Shown here: one piece after another, positions 12,838 through 22,347 of the stretch
Position numbering within the stretch: the stretch's first letter is position 1
Layout: the number at the start of each line of letters is the position of its first letter
Virus record (IMG/VR): IMGVR_UViG_3300025809_000014
Coordinates: 33,656-97,655 of that record
Source of the DNA: a virus
Strand: one strand, 5' to 3'
DNA length: 64,000 bases
Program-made: the position numbers and the translations under genes
The notes under the pieces: generated by a model
The model's database searches: none
Seen by the model: the letters and a program-made list of their open reading frames with translations, nothing else
What the model was told of the DNA's origin: nothing

Positions 12838-15422
12838 TGGCAATTATAAGATATACAAAAGAAGACAATGTCAAGTATGCTTACCTAAACATCTTTCCTG
12901 ACCAGTTTAAAACTGAGAAGCAGAAGAAAGATGATAGTTGGGTAAAGAATACTATGGATTACTTTGCAAATAAGGCATATTCAGAATATGTAAAAAATAG
13001 AGACACATTTGTAAAGAACTATGATCTCATGAAAGGAATATTAAGAAAAGAAGATTTCTTAATTGATGAGCCAGAGGTTAAAAGTTTTACAGATATGTTA
13101 GAGAAAGATATAGATCTTCCTGCATATGTAAAACATTATTCAATCATTACTACTCCTGTAAACGAACTAGTGGGTGAGATATCAAAACGCCCTGATTCAT
13201 TTAGAGTGAAAGCATTTGATGATGACAGTCAAGCCCAAGAGTTACAGTTTAAAACAGATACATTACAAGCTTATATAATCAATCAAGTTAAACAGCAAGT
13301 GATGGCAAAAGCTTCCATAAGTGGTCAAGAAGTATCTATGGAAGATATTGAGGCAATCACTATGGAGCAAGTAAAAGATCAGCTAGATAGTTACACATCT
13401 GTTGCTGAAAAGTGGGCTAATCACACACTTACATCAAATAAAGCAGACTTTAACGTAAAAGAAATGTCAGAGGATGCTTTTAGAGATTTACTAATATCTG
13501 CAAGAGAGTTTTATCACATATATGAAGATAACTCTAAACTTGGATTTAACATAGAAGTGGCTAACCCAAAGAACACTTGGTTTCTTACAACACCAGATAA
13601 AAAATATATATCAGATCCAACAGGAAGATCACAAGGAGCATATGCTGCAGGTACTGTTGAGGTTATGGAAATCTCAGAAATCATTGAAGCTTTTCCAGAT
13701 CTAACTAAAGAAGAGATTGATCATTTAAGAAGTTCATTACAAGACTATGGACTAATTGATGTACAAGAGTCAAACCTTGGTAATCCAAGTGTTGATCCTG
13801 GAATAGATTCTATAAACTATGATACATATGATCCATTAATCTTACAGACACGTATGATTATTGAGTCAGAGATGAAAGAGAACAACGATGGATTGCAGGA
13901 CTTTTTAGGTCTTACATCTAATGTGTCTTCATTTGGATACAAGTATGTTGTTGTAAGAAGCTATTGGATATCTAAAAGAAAAATAGGTAAACTTATTTAT
14001 ATAGACGAATTAGGTAATGAACAATCAACTCTTGTAGATGAAACATACAAGTCAGGTGATATGCCTACACAAATATCTCTAGAATGGGGATGGGTTAACC
14101 AATGGTATCAAGGAACTAAGATTGGTCCAGATATTTATCATGTTAAACCATATAAACTTCTAAACTATTGCCCAATTATAGGTACTACGTATGAAGTAAA
14201 GAACACAGAGGCACGATCTCTAGTAGATCTAATGAAACCCTTCCAAGTTATTTATAACGTCTGTATGAATCAATTATACAAGCTTCTAGAAAAAGAAGTT
14301 GGTAAGGTTCAATTAATGTCACTTAGACATATCCCTGTTCCTAAAGATGGAGATGCACAAGATGCACTTGATATTTGGGAAATGGAAGCTCGTGAACGTG
14401 GTGTTGTATTTGTTGATGACAGTCCAGAGAATCTTAAGAGTCCAAGTTCATTTAATCAATTTACATCTTTAGATCTTACAAGAACACAAGAGATACAAGC
14501 TCGTTATACACTAGCACAACAAATGAAGGTAGAATGCTGGGAACTGATTGGTATGTCTAAACAACGTATGGGATCAGTGGCTGCATCAGAAACAGCTACA
14601 GGTACAAGAACAGCAATGCAACAAAGTTATTCTCAGACAGAGCCTCTATTTATTGCTCATGAGTATGTGTTGGGTCAACTATACCAATCTATTATTGATG
14701 CATCTTTATATGTTGAAAGTTCTAAACCAGAATCTACCCTGTCATATATAACAAACGAAGGAGAATCTGCATTTGTTCAAGTGAATGGATCAGAGTTAAA
14801 ACTTCGTGACTTAAAAGTGTTCTTAACTAATAGACCTGAGGATACTCAAATGTTTAATGAACTTAGACAACTATCTCAAGCTATTATTCAGAACGGTGGC
14901 ACACTTTATGATGTAATCGAGCTTTACAGTACTAAGTCTATGAGAGATATGAAGAAAACTTTCAAGGATCTTAGAGATAGACAAGTACAACAGCAGCAAC
15001 AACAGATGGAGTTGCAACAAAAACAACAAGAGCAACAAGGTCAAATTGCACAAGCTCAAATGCAAGAAGCTGCTAGAATGACTCAAGAGAAACAAGCTAA
15101 TGAAAACTTACAAAACGAACTAGATCGTGTGAACAAAAAAGAGATTGCAATGATAAATGCAATGTCTAAAGAAGGTGGAGCAAGTGCTGATCTTGATGAC
15201 TCAGGTACACCAGATTCACTAGAGATAGAGAAATTAGCATCTCAACAATCTAAAGCTCAAAAAGATTATGAAAGTAAAATGGCTGATATAAATTCAAAAA
15301 ATACTTTAGCTCAGCAAAAGTTACAGATTGAAAGAGAGAAAATAAAATTAGCTCGTGACAATCAAGCAAATGATCTTGCTGTAGCAAAAGAAAATGCAAA
15401 AGGTAGAAATAAGAAAAACTAA
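12837..15422 (+). CDS. Portal protein
   Basis: The 861-residue protein directly after TerL is in the portal position and near the size of crAss-like portals. The central region (residues about 395-520: KYVVVRSYWISKRKIGKLIY, later LLNYCPIIGTTYEVKNTEAR and PFQVIYNVCMNQLYKLLEKE) has the stem-clip-wing style of large portals. The C-terminal 150 residues are a Gln-rich coiled coil (QQQQQQMELQQKQQEQQGQI) that may form the barrel. It would form the dodecameric gate for DNA and the attachment point for the tail. Confidence 0.85.
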   Translation: MAIIRYTKEDNVKYAYLNIFPDQFKTEKQKKDDSWVKNTMDYFANKAYSEYVKNRDTFVKNYDLMKGILRKEDFLIDEPEVKSFTDMLEKDIDLPAYVKHYSIITTPVNELVGEISKRPDSFRVKAFDDDSQAQELQFKTDTLQAYIINQVKQQVMAKASISGQEVSMEDIEAITMEQVKDQLDSYTSVAEKWANHTLTSNKADFNVKEMSEDAFRDLLISAREFYHIYEDNSKLGFNIEVANPKNTWFLTTPDKKYISDPTGRSQGAYAAGTVEVMEISEIIEAFPDLTKEEIDHLRSSLQDYGLIDVQESNLGNPSVDPGIDSINYDTYDPLILQTRMIIESEMKENNDGLQDFLGLTSNVSSFGYKYVVVRSYWISKRKIGKLIYIDELGNEQSTLVDETYKSGDMPTQISLEWGWVNQWYQGTKIGPDIYHVKPYKLLNYCPIIGTTYEVKNTEARSLVDLMKPFQVIYNVCMNQLYKLLEKEVGKVQLMSLRHIPVPKDGDAQDALDIWEMEARERGVVFVDDSPENLKSPSSFNQFTSLDLTRTQEIQARYTLAQQMKVECWELIGMSKQRMGSVAASETATGTRTAMQQSYSQTEPLFIAHEYVLGQLYQSIIDASLYVESSKPESTLSYITNEGESAFVQVNGSELKLRDLKVFLTNRPEDTQMFNELRQLSQAIIQNGGTLYDVIELYSTKSMRDMKKTFKDLRDRQVQQQQQQMELQQKQQEQQGQIAQAQMQEAARMTQEKQANENLQNELDRVNKKEIAMINAMSKEGGASADLDDSGTPDSLEIEKLASQQSKAQKDYESKMADINSKNTLAQQKLQIEREKIKLARDNQANDLAVAKENAKGRNKKN

Positions 15423-15473
15423 TTAATTAAATTAGGAGAGTAGAAAATATTAATGCTATATTATCTAGAAAAG

Positions 15474-15500
15474 TTGTAAGAAAGGATAAAATATACTTTG
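15474..15500 (+). promoter_or_regulatory. Possible promoter before the scaffold/capsid genes
   Basis: In the 143-base gap after the portal gene a TTG (15474-15476) is followed after 15 bases by TATACTTTG, close to the Bacteroidota -7 element TAnnTTTG. The match and spacing are imperfect. A promoter here would boost scaffold and capsid expression. Confidence 0.25.
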
Positions 15501-15565
15501 ATATTAGATACTCTTAGCTTAGTTTTACATAAGTAAACCAAATACATAACAAAATACAACTACAT

Positions 15566-16852
15566 ATGTCTGATAATTTAGATAAACTCGGTGATTTCGG
15601 TATTCAAGATACTGTTGAAGCTGGTGCAGGAGATACTCAATTATTGAATGATCTACTTGCTCCAGAAACTGCTTCAGGTGACCCTGATGATGTTGAACCT
15701 ATAGTGAATGAAATAGATTCTCCAAAACAGGAAGTAAACAATGATCCCCCAAGAGGTAAAGATATCACACCACCAAAAAGTGCGGATGGTAAAACTGATG
15801 AAGAAAAACAAACAGGAGAATCTTTAATAGCTGACTTTTTAAGTGATGTTCCAGAAGAGGAAGAGGCTGAGAAAGAAGTTACTTCTAAAAAAGAAACAAA
15901 AGCAAAAGATACACCTGTTGAGGAAGATGTTGAAGAAGATCTTGAAGAAGAGGAACCTAAAGAAGGAAATCAATTCACTGCATTAGCTAATGATTTATTT
16001 AACTTGGGAGTCTTTACAAAAGAGAACGAGGAAGAAGTATCAATAAATACTCCAGAAGAATTTCTAGAAAGATTTACTGCTGAAAAGAAAAAAGGAGCAT
16101 CTGAGATAGTTCAAAACTTCATTGGTCAATTTGGAGAAGATTACCAACAAGCCTTTGAATCTATCTTTGTAAAAGGTGTAGATCCTAAAGAGTATTTCGG
16201 AACATACAATCAAATTGTAAGTTTTACTGAAATGGATTTATCTAAAGAAAATAATCAAGTATCAATAATGAAACAAGCATTAGCTGATCAAGGATTTGAA
16301 CCAGAAGACATAGGTAAAGAAATTGAAAGATTACAAAATTACGGTGATTTAGAAGCCGTATCTACAAGACATCATAAGGTGTTAGTAAAGAAAGAAGCTA
16401 AAAAGCTTCAACAACTAGATAAAGAAGCTGAACAGGTTGAGCAACAAAAAGTTGCTATTAAGAGCCAATATGTAAATAATGTTCAGACTATTTTAAATGA
16501 TAAGCTAAAAGAAAAAGAGTTTGATGGTATTCCAATCAACCCTAACTTAGCAAACGAACTACAAGACTTCCTATTAGTAGACAAGTGGAAAACTCCTGCT
16601 GGAGAAAATCTCACTGACTTTGATCGTGCTATCTTAGATTTGAAAAGACCTGAGAATCATGAAATGAAAGTAAAGGTGGGGCTTTTGATGAAGATTTTAG
16701 AAAAAGATCCTACCCTAACTACTATACAGAGAACTGGTGTGACTAAAAAGTCCAATCAGTTATTTGGGGAAGTAGCTAGGCAAGTAACTAGGAGCAAGTC
16801 AGCTTCTAAGACTTCAAACAAAAAGACCAAACCTAATTCATGGTTTTTATAA
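15566..16852 (+). CDS. Putative capsid scaffold protein
   Basis: The protein lies between portal and major capsid protein, where crAss-like phages carry a conserved assembly protein. The first 135 residues are extremely acidic and low-complexity (VPEEEEAEKEVTSKKETKAK, then EEDVEEDLEEEEPKEG). A helical region and coiled coil follow at about 270-315 (KKEAKKLQQLDKEAEQVEQQ), then a basic C-terminus (TRSKSASKTSNKKTKPNSWF). An acidic, helical body with a basic C-terminal capsid-binding tail is the classic scaffold layout. No protease signature is seen in it. Confidence 0.6.
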   Translation: MSDNLDKLGDFGIQDTVEAGAGDTQLLNDLLAPETASGDPDDVEPIVNEIDSPKQEVNNDPPRGKDITPPKSADGKTDEEKQTGESLIADFLSDVPEEEEAEKEVTSKKETKAKDTPVEEDVEEDLEEEEPKEGNQFTALANDLFNLGVFTKENEEEVSINTPEEFLERFTAEKKKGASEIVQNFIGQFGEDYQQAFESIFVKGVDPKEYFGTYNQIVSFTEMDLSKENNQVSIMKQALADQGFEPEDIGKEIERLQNYGDLEAVSTRHHKVLVKKEAKKLQQLDKEAEQVEQQKVAIKSQYVNNVQTILNDKLKEKEFDGIPINPNLANELQDFLLVDKWKTPAGENLTDFDRAILDLKRPENHEMKVKVGLLMKILEKDPTLTTIQRTGVTKKSNQLFGEVARQVTRSKSASKTSNKKTKPNSWFL

Positions 16853-16878
16853 TAATTTAATAATTTAAAACGAATAAA

Positions 16879-18432
16879 ATGGCAATTCAAACAATCCCAG
16901 GTCTAACTGGTTTTACTTATGCACGAGTAGCTTCTATGGATAAGCGTGCTGTAGGAAAACTAACAGACGCAAATCACTTAGAGTCTTTCCACTCTACTGA
17001 GCCTGCGGACTATGATAAAAAGATTATCAGTCTGTATACTCAATCTTCATTGTATAGCAATGATTTCCTTGACATGATCAACAAAAGCACTCCTTATTAT
17101 ATTGATAATAATAGTGATGCTTGGAAATGGAAAATCGCTGTACCTTACAAATTCCCAAAAATCATTGATATTCCTGATTCAACAGCTGCTATGGCTAAAC
17201 CAGGTATTGATGGTCAAGAGTTTCAGTTAATACTTGATACTAACGAATTCTCTAAAAATGCTATTATATCTGTAGGAACACGTCAGTATGGACCACGTTT
17301 CTACGTAATTAAAGATCCACAGCCTTGGAATGCTGGATTTATTTACACATTTACTTTAGTAAGTGACAACCCAACTGTAGATTTTGTAAGCTCTACTTTC
17401 TTATCTACTGGTATCGAATTAGAATTAGTTGATGCTGCAATTGGAGAGTTTGACCAAGATTTATTAGGACTTCCAAGATTGGGCGAAGAGATCACTATGT
17501 TTGAATCATTAGGTTCTGCATATGGATACGAGCACAAAATTACTGAATGGGCTGATGACAAAATGTTACGTGATTCTTCAGGTAAAGCATTAGACATCTT
17601 AGTATATGCTCCACAAAGACGTAATCAACTACCTTTAACAAGAAATGATGTTAAATGGGAGCCTTTCGTTGAGTTCTGGATGCGTAAGTCTATGATAGAG
17701 TTGAAAGTTAAGAGAATGATCTGGGCTAAGCCTGGAACAGTTAAGACTAACGGTTCTAAACAAGAATTAAAAAGAACTTCTGCTGGTGTATACCACAGAA
17801 TGAGAAATAACGGAAACTTAGTACAATATAATAGAGGTGAGTTCTCTGCAAACTTGATTCGTTCAGTATTTGGAGACTTATTCTATAGAAGAGTAGACGT
17901 TAAAGATCGTAGAGTTAAAATGTATACTAATGAGGCTGGATTCGATGTATTCCAACAAGCTCTTAAAGATGATGCACTTAACTCTGGATTAACATTTATG
18001 GCTGATTCTGGAAACAGATACATGCAAGGAGAAGGACAGTCTATTACTTATAACTTTGCATTTGATGCAATGGTTACTCGTGAGACTGGACGTGTAGAAC
18101 TTGTTCACTTAAAAGAACTAGATTTGCCACAAACTAATCTAGAATTCGGACAAAACAAGAAGTCTACTCCTGTATTCATGGTATTTGATGTTTCTCCTCA
18201 GTCTGATGGATCAATGATCAACAACATCCGTGAGGTACGTATGAAGGGTGCACCTTCTATGACTTGGGGTTATATTGATGGAACTCGTCACCACTTAGGT
18301 TTTGCTAAGTCTCAAGGTATGAGCTCTGCTAATAAATTCCCAGGATACGAAATCTGGATGAAAGATCGTTGTGATGTATTCATCGAGGATTTATCTAGAA
18401 CTGTACTTATCGAAGAGATTCCACAGTTCTAA
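16879..18432 (+). CDS. Major capsid protein
   Basis: The 517-residue protein is third after terminase and portal, the fixed crAss-like capsid position, and has the expected HK97-fold length. The N-terminus (MAIQTIPGLTGFTYARVASM) and the segment with YDKKIISLYTQSSLYSNDFL agree with the family as I know it. Codon use is more even than in the neighbours, with many C-ending codons (AAC, TTC, TAC), as expected for the most highly expressed virion gene. The leader AAAACGAATAAA-ATG has no Shine-Dalgarno. The gene is followed by three strong hairpins, the first of which probably ends or protects its transcript. Confidence 0.93.
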   Translation: MAIQTIPGLTGFTYARVASMDKRAVGKLTDANHLESFHSTEPADYDKKIISLYTQSSLYSNDFLDMINKSTPYYIDNNSDAWKWKIAVPYKFPKIIDIPDSTAAMAKPGIDGQEFQLILDTNEFSKNAIISVGTRQYGPRFYVIKDPQPWNAGFIYTFTLVSDNPTVDFVSSTFLSTGIELELVDAAIGEFDQDLLGLPRLGEEITMFESLGSAYGYEHKITEWADDKMLRDSSGKALDILVYAPQRRNQLPLTRNDVKWEPFVEFWMRKSMIELKVKRMIWAKPGTVKTNGSKQELKRTSAGVYHRMRNNGNLVQYNRGEFSANLIRSVFGDLFYRRVDVKDRRVKMYTNEAGFDVFQQALKDDALNSGLTFMADSGNRYMQGEGQSITYNFAFDAMVTRETGRVELVHLKELDLPQTNLEFGQNKKSTPVFMVFDVSPQSDGSMINNIREVRMKGAPSMTWGYIDGTRHHLGFAKSQGMSSANKFPGYEIWMKDRCDVFIEDLSRTVLIEEIPQF

Positions 18433-18444
18433 AAAAAGAGATAT

Positions 18445-18470
18445 AAAGTTGACTGTCCCTAGTCAACTTT
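18445..18470 (+). terminator. Strong hairpin just after the capsid gene
   Basis: AAAGTTGACT (18445-18454) pairs perfectly with AGTCAACTTT (18461-18470) across a 6-base loop and is followed by TTCTC. A 10-bp stem 12 bases past the stop fits a terminator or an mRNA 3'-end stabiliser. The following T-run is short, so termination may be partial. Confidence 0.55.
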
Positions 18471-18475
18471 TCTCA

Positions 18476-18577
18476 GAGAAGAGTCCCCTCATCCCACACT
18501 GTCCCTCCTCAGAGGGGATATTCTTCTCGATATAAGAATGCTGAATTAAGTTTCTACCTGTTCAATCAGAGCATTCT
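18476..18577 (+). other. Two further stable hairpins downstream of the capsid gene
   Basis: GAGAAGA-g-TCCCCTC (18476-18490) pairs with GAGGGGA-tat-TCTTCTC (18512-18528), 14 bp with a small internal loop. AGAATGCT (18535-18542) then pairs with AGCATTCT (18570-18577). With the preceding hairpin this makes three consecutive structures in a 181-base gap, more than a simple terminator needs; they may be RNA-processing or stability elements. Confidence 0.5.
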
Positions 18578-18613
18578 ACAAATAAATAAACCAAAAACTA
18601 ATTAAACTACATT

Positions 18614-19582
18614 ATGGGTAAAATAGGAAAAGTTTCTACTATCAAGAAACAATACAATAGTTCTCAATTGCAAACTATGGATAGTAATCTTGCTCAACAA
18701 GGTATGACAAGAATTCCTGGAACAGGAGTTTTTAAGTATCCTTATAAAGAGTTAGACGGTAAATACAGAACAGGGCTAGACCCTACTGCTGGATACATTA
18801 AACGTATTCAAGATCCTACTGAACAAGAACTAGAAATTGAGCGTGTTACAGAACTTAGAGATAAATTACAAGCAGTTTTAGGAGATATTGACTTAGGACC
18901 AAGAGCTAAATTCTGGAACTATGCATTATCTACAGGAGTAAATGATACAATACATGTACAACCTGTAAAACTTTTAGATGGAGATAACTTCTACGATCTA
19001 ACACAACCTCTTCAAGAGCTAGCTTTTGCATGGTTGAGAGTGCATCCAACGGTTGCATCTTCTTATCAAGCATGGGAAAGAGGTGAGTTTCCTGCAGACA
19101 CACAATTCTATATTGTTAATGATGATATTGAAAATGCAATTGTCTACAAGAAAAAACAGCTTATTAACAAAGCTATTATCAAGTTTGACTCAATGAGTCC
19201 TGAAAAGAAAAAGAAAGTTTCAAGACTACTTGGGCTTCCTGTAACTGATGAGACAAAAGAAGAAGTTGTATATAACCAAGTTGATAACATGTTGAAACAA
19301 TCTGAAGTTAAGTCTGGAAGCTTTAAAGGGTTAAATCCTGTAGAAGTATTTAACAGATTTGCTGATATGAAAGAAAATTTACTCCATATTAAAGATTTAA
19401 TTAAACAAGCTATTCAACATTCAATTTACAGAGTTAAACCGAGTGGAAAAATCTATGAAGGTGAATACGAAGTAGCAATGGATGAAGAAGAATTATTAAA
19501 ATATTTGGTAGATGAAGATCACCAAGAAGACTTAATAGTTCTAGAAAAAAAGTTGAAAACAAAGAAACTAGCTTCTGTATAA
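18614..19582 (+). CDS. Conserved crAss-like head protein downstream of the capsid gene
   Basis: The 322-residue protein lies in the position of a conserved crAss-like structural protein after the capsid gene. The N-terminal 60 residues are extended (TRIPGTGVFKYPYKELDGKY), the centre is mixed (KFWNYALSTGVNDTIHVQPV), and the C-terminus is helical and acidic (VAMDEEELLKYLVDEDHQED). It may be a head-completion or capsid-associated protein. Family identity is inferred from gene order; no enzymatic motif is seen. Confidence 0.6.
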   Translation: MGKIGKVSTIKKQYNSSQLQTMDSNLAQQGMTRIPGTGVFKYPYKELDGKYRTGLDPTAGYIKRIQDPTEQELEIERVTELRDKLQAVLGDIDLGPRAKFWNYALSTGVNDTIHVQPVKLLDGDNFYDLTQPLQELAFAWLRVHPTVASSYQAWERGEFPADTQFYIVNDDIENAIVYKKKQLINKAIIKFDSMSPEKKKKVSRLLGLPVTDETKEEVVYNQVDNMLKQSEVKSGSFKGLNPVEVFNRFADMKENLLHIKDLIKQAIQHSIYRVKPSGKIYEGEYEVAMDEEELLKYLVDEDHQEDLIVLEKKLKTKKLASV

Positions 19583-19609
19583 GAGGCTAGTTTTAAAACT
19601 CTTTTATAA

Positions 19610-20341
19610 ATGATACCAGTAGATAGTTTATTATACAAAATAGACCAAAAACTAAATAAACTATCAACTAACGAGCATCAGCAAATTCAACTTGAAGATA
19701 AGATCTTAGCTTTGAATGAGGCTCAGATTAAGTTGATAAAACAAAAAGTTGATGGTTTTGCAATCCCTAACAAACTAGGGTTTGATGCTTTTAAAAAAAG
19801 GTACGAAGATTTACAAAATTTAGTTATAGATTTTACAAATCAACCGCTATCTTTAACAGAAACTAATACCGAACTACATCAATGGGATGCTGATTTAACT
19901 TCACTAAAACCTGAATACATGTTTTATGTTGATAGTTATGTATTGGCTGATAAAGGTAAATGCAAAGATCGTAAGATATGGATTAACAAGGACTTAAGTA
20001 AACATGGAGACTTATCTCTCTTACTTAATAATGATCACTACAAGCCTAGCTTTGAGTATCAAGAAACGTTAAATGCAATATCATCTAACACTATTAGTAT
20101 ATATACTGATGGTACATTTACTCCCAATGATATTTACATAATGTATATGAGATATCCTGTGTATATTAACAAAACAGGTTATGTCATGATGGATGGAAAT
20201 CCATCTACTAATCAAGATTGTGAGCTTGCCTCATATCTAGAAGACGAGCTTTTAGATTTGACAGTTCAAAATCTTGCAATGTATACTGAAAACGCTAGTG
20301 CGGTGCAAAGTGCACAATTCAGAATACAAACTAATGAATAA
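19610..20341 (+). CDS. Putative head-tail connector/ring protein
   Basis: The 243-residue protein has a helical N-terminal coiled coil (residues 1-55: LLYKIDQKLNKLSTNEHQQI) and a beta-rich middle with NDIYIMYMRYPVYINKTGYV. It ends in a helical C-terminus containing YLEDELLDLTVQNLAMYTEN. The last pattern resembles the terminal helix of connector and ring subunits that stack under portals. It follows the previous gene after 27 bases. Assignment is by layout and position. Confidence 0.5.
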   Translation: MIPVDSLLYKIDQKLNKLSTNEHQQIQLEDKILALNEAQIKLIKQKVDGFAIPNKLGFDAFKKRYEDLQNLVIDFTNQPLSLTETNTELHQWDADLTSLKPEYMFYVDSYVLADKGKCKDRKIWINKDLSKHGDLSLLLNNDHYKPSFEYQETLNAISSNTISIYTDGTFTPNDIYIMYMRYPVYINKTGYVMMDGNPSTNQDCELASYLEDELLDLTVQNLAMYTENASAVQSAQFRIQTNE

Positions 20342-20371
20342 AAATTAATTATTAACCTTAAATCATAAACA

Positions 20372-21514
20372 ATGGCTGATTTTTCATTAACCACGTTATT
20401 CGTGGTGCCAGTAGGGCAAACTGCTGTCCCTAGCTCTGGTTCGACTCAAGATTTAACTGCAGGAACTGTAGGAATCTTTGATCAAAATTATGCAACTGTA
20501 ACTGCTGCTGCTGGAGCAAATCCTGCTAGTGATGCAAAGTACATTTACATCGCTCAAGGTAGAGCAAACACTTATTTACAAGGATCTAAAAGATCTGACA
20601 AGATTAAAGGATGCCCAACAGCTGGTGCTTCCTGCAATTCAAATGTAACAGAATGGTACAAAGTATCAGGTTGTGCTACTGCTGCTAATCAAATTACTGA
20701 TGTAACAGACTTCAAAGTACAATGTGGTGAAATCGTAACTTTAACATTACGTGCTCACTCTTCTTACATTGATACACTATACTTCAATGGATTTACACGT
20801 TCTGTAACTGTAAATGCTCCATGTTGTGAATGTGGTGGTGATGTATGTACTGATGTAGATGTTAACGCATTAATCAACTCTCTAATTGTTAAATTACAAC
20901 AAGAGGCTCCTGGAGATAATCCAGACAACGTTTCTTTCAACTCTTTCTTTACTTTTGAAAATGTTGGTGGAACTAAACTTAGAATCGAAGGTAAACCATT
21001 AACTAAATATGGTCAACCTTGTGATGTTGCTGCATTCCCATTCGAGTATGACAGAATGTACTTCAGTACTTTTGTATACGATGGACCAGCTACAACTGCT
21101 GATTTTATTGTTGCTGACGCTTGTAATATCGTTGCTAACTCTGCTGTAGTCCAAAAAGCATCTTATGCTTCTGGAGGATCTGAAGAATTCAAGCAATTAG
21201 AAAAGAACTTCTACAGCTACCAAGCTGGATATTTAAAGTCACTATATAGAATGGGTGGCTACAATGAGAACTTTGAATCTTATGTGACTGATGGAGTTGT
21301 TTACGATAGCTACTACATTAGATTTAACCAATTAGATAAGGCAGCTTATCAATGGGGAGATTACATCATGCAAGACTCAACTGTAATCATTGCTGTACCT
21401 AATGCTGACACAAGTGGAATTGCTGCTCTTATTGAGCCAATCCTAGAAGATGCTTTAGGACTTGTTGATGATGACAACACTTGTATTACAACTACGACTA
21501 CTGCTGCTGCTTAA
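20372..21514 (+). CDS. Highly expressed virion protein with a Thr-rich C-terminus
   Basis: This 380-residue protein has C-ending codon preference like the capsid gene and is followed by the strongest terminator in the window, so it is probably a very abundant virion protein. It contains a Cys-rich patch (VNAPCCECGGDVCTDVDVNA), an N-terminal beta domain and a C-terminal domain with EFKQLEKNFYSYQAGYLKSL. The end is TTTTTAAA, a short version of the poly-threonine tracts in the fibre genes downstream. It could be a capsid-decoration, head-fibre or tail-tube protein; sequence alone does not decide. Confidence 0.6.
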   Translation: MADFSLTTLFVVPVGQTAVPSSGSTQDLTAGTVGIFDQNYATVTAAAGANPASDAKYIYIAQGRANTYLQGSKRSDKIKGCPTAGASCNSNVTEWYKVSGCATAANQITDVTDFKVQCGEIVTLTLRAHSSYIDTLYFNGFTRSVTVNAPCCECGGDVCTDVDVNALINSLIVKLQQEAPGDNPDNVSFNSFFTFENVGGTKLRIEGKPLTKYGQPCDVAAFPFEYDRMYFSTFVYDGPATTADFIVADACNIVANSAVVQKASYASGGSEEFKQLEKNFYSYQAGYLKSLYRMGGYNENFESYVTDGVVYDSYYIRFNQLDKAAYQWGDYIMQDSTVIIAVPNADTSGIAALIEPILEDALGLVDDDNTCITTTTTAAA

Positions 21515-21553
21515 ACAGCGTCAGAAGTAGGGATAGAACATTAACATAAACCT

Positions 21554-21599
21554 ATGCCAGAGGTGAGAGGATTATCTCATATCCTCTGGCATTTTTTTT
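21554..21599 (+). terminator. Rho-independent terminator
   Basis: ATGCCAGAGG (21554-21563) pairs with CCTCTGGCAT (21583-21592), extended inside by TGAGA/TCTCA (21564-21568/21575-21579), and is followed by eight T. It ends the capsid/virion-protein transcription block and separates it from the adhesin region. Confidence 0.9.
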
Positions 21600-21610
21600 A
21601 AAACAATAGT

Positions 21611-22183
21611 ATGGCAGCCACATTACAATTAGATATTATAGTACCTCCTACCTATAGTACTTCATTGCTTGCTGTTACAGATGCATCTGTCTATCCAGAC
21701 AGCCCACCAATTGTATCAGCTCCAACAATTGAGATAGAAATACCAAATTTTGGTAAACAGATATTACCTTTTCTACCATTAGAAACTAATATCTTTGGAT
21801 CAGACACTTTAGGAATAACTGAAGATGGCTGCAAACAAGCATTACCTGATGGTATATATAAATTAAAATATTCAATAGCTCCAGCATATGTAAACTATGT
21901 TGAGAAGACTATTATGCGTGTTGACAAATTACAGGAGAAATTTGACAGTGCATTTTTAAAACTTGATATGATGGAGTGCGATAGTGCTCTTAAAACTCAA
22001 GCTAGTGTAAATTTAAACACAATAAACTTTTTTATTCAAGGAGCAATTTCTTTAGCAAATAATTGTGCTGAGCAAGATGCTCTTAAGTTATATACAAAAG
22101 CAAGCAACATGCTTGATCAATTTATAAAAACCAATTGTGGTTGTACTGGTAACGGTAACAATTACATAATAAACTTTAGATAA
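21611..22183 (+). CDS. Virion-associated protein, 190 residues
   Basis: The first 100 residues are a beta domain with proline-rich strands (LDIIVPPTYSTSLLAVTDAS, then APTIEIEIPNFGKQILPF). The remainder is helical with spaced cysteines (LKLDMMECDSALKTQASVNL, then FIKTNCGCTGNGNNYI). Proteins of this build occur beside fibre genes in Bacteroidota phages and may serve as fibre adaptors. No motif gives a definite role. Confidence 0.55.
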   Translation: MAATLQLDIIVPPTYSTSLLAVTDASVYPDSPPIVSAPTIEIEIPNFGKQILPFLPLETNIFGSDTLGITEDGCKQALPDGIYKLKYSIAPAYVNYVEKTIMRVDKLQEKFDSAFLKLDMMECDSALKTQASVNLNTINFFIQGAISLANNCAEQDALKLYTKASNMLDQFIKTNCGCTGNGNNYIINFR

Positions 22184-22185
22184 AA

Positions 22186-22347
22186 ATGGCCCAGTGTGCA
22201 AATTGTGGTGCAAAGGTAGGATGTGGATGTCAGTTAACTAACGGTCTATGTGCTCATTGTAATGGTAATTCTAAAAAGGAAGTAACAACATCAACTTATG
22301 TTAACACCCAGATTAACAAACTGTCAGGACTGTCACAAGATACCTGA
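22186..22347 (+). CDS. Zinc-ribbon microprotein, 53 residues
   Basis: The 53-codon frame starts 2 bases after the previous stop. It reads MAQCANCGAKVGCGCQLTNG and continues with LCAHCNGNSKK: CxxC, CxC and CxxC knuckles, enough for one or two zinc ions. The tail is Thr/Ser-rich. It overlaps the next gene by 50 bases. The two genes together may make a disulfide- or zinc-stabilised fibre base. Confidence 0.6.
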   Translation: MAQCANCGAKVGCGCQLTNGLCAHCNGNSKKEVTTSTYVNTQINKLSGLSQDT

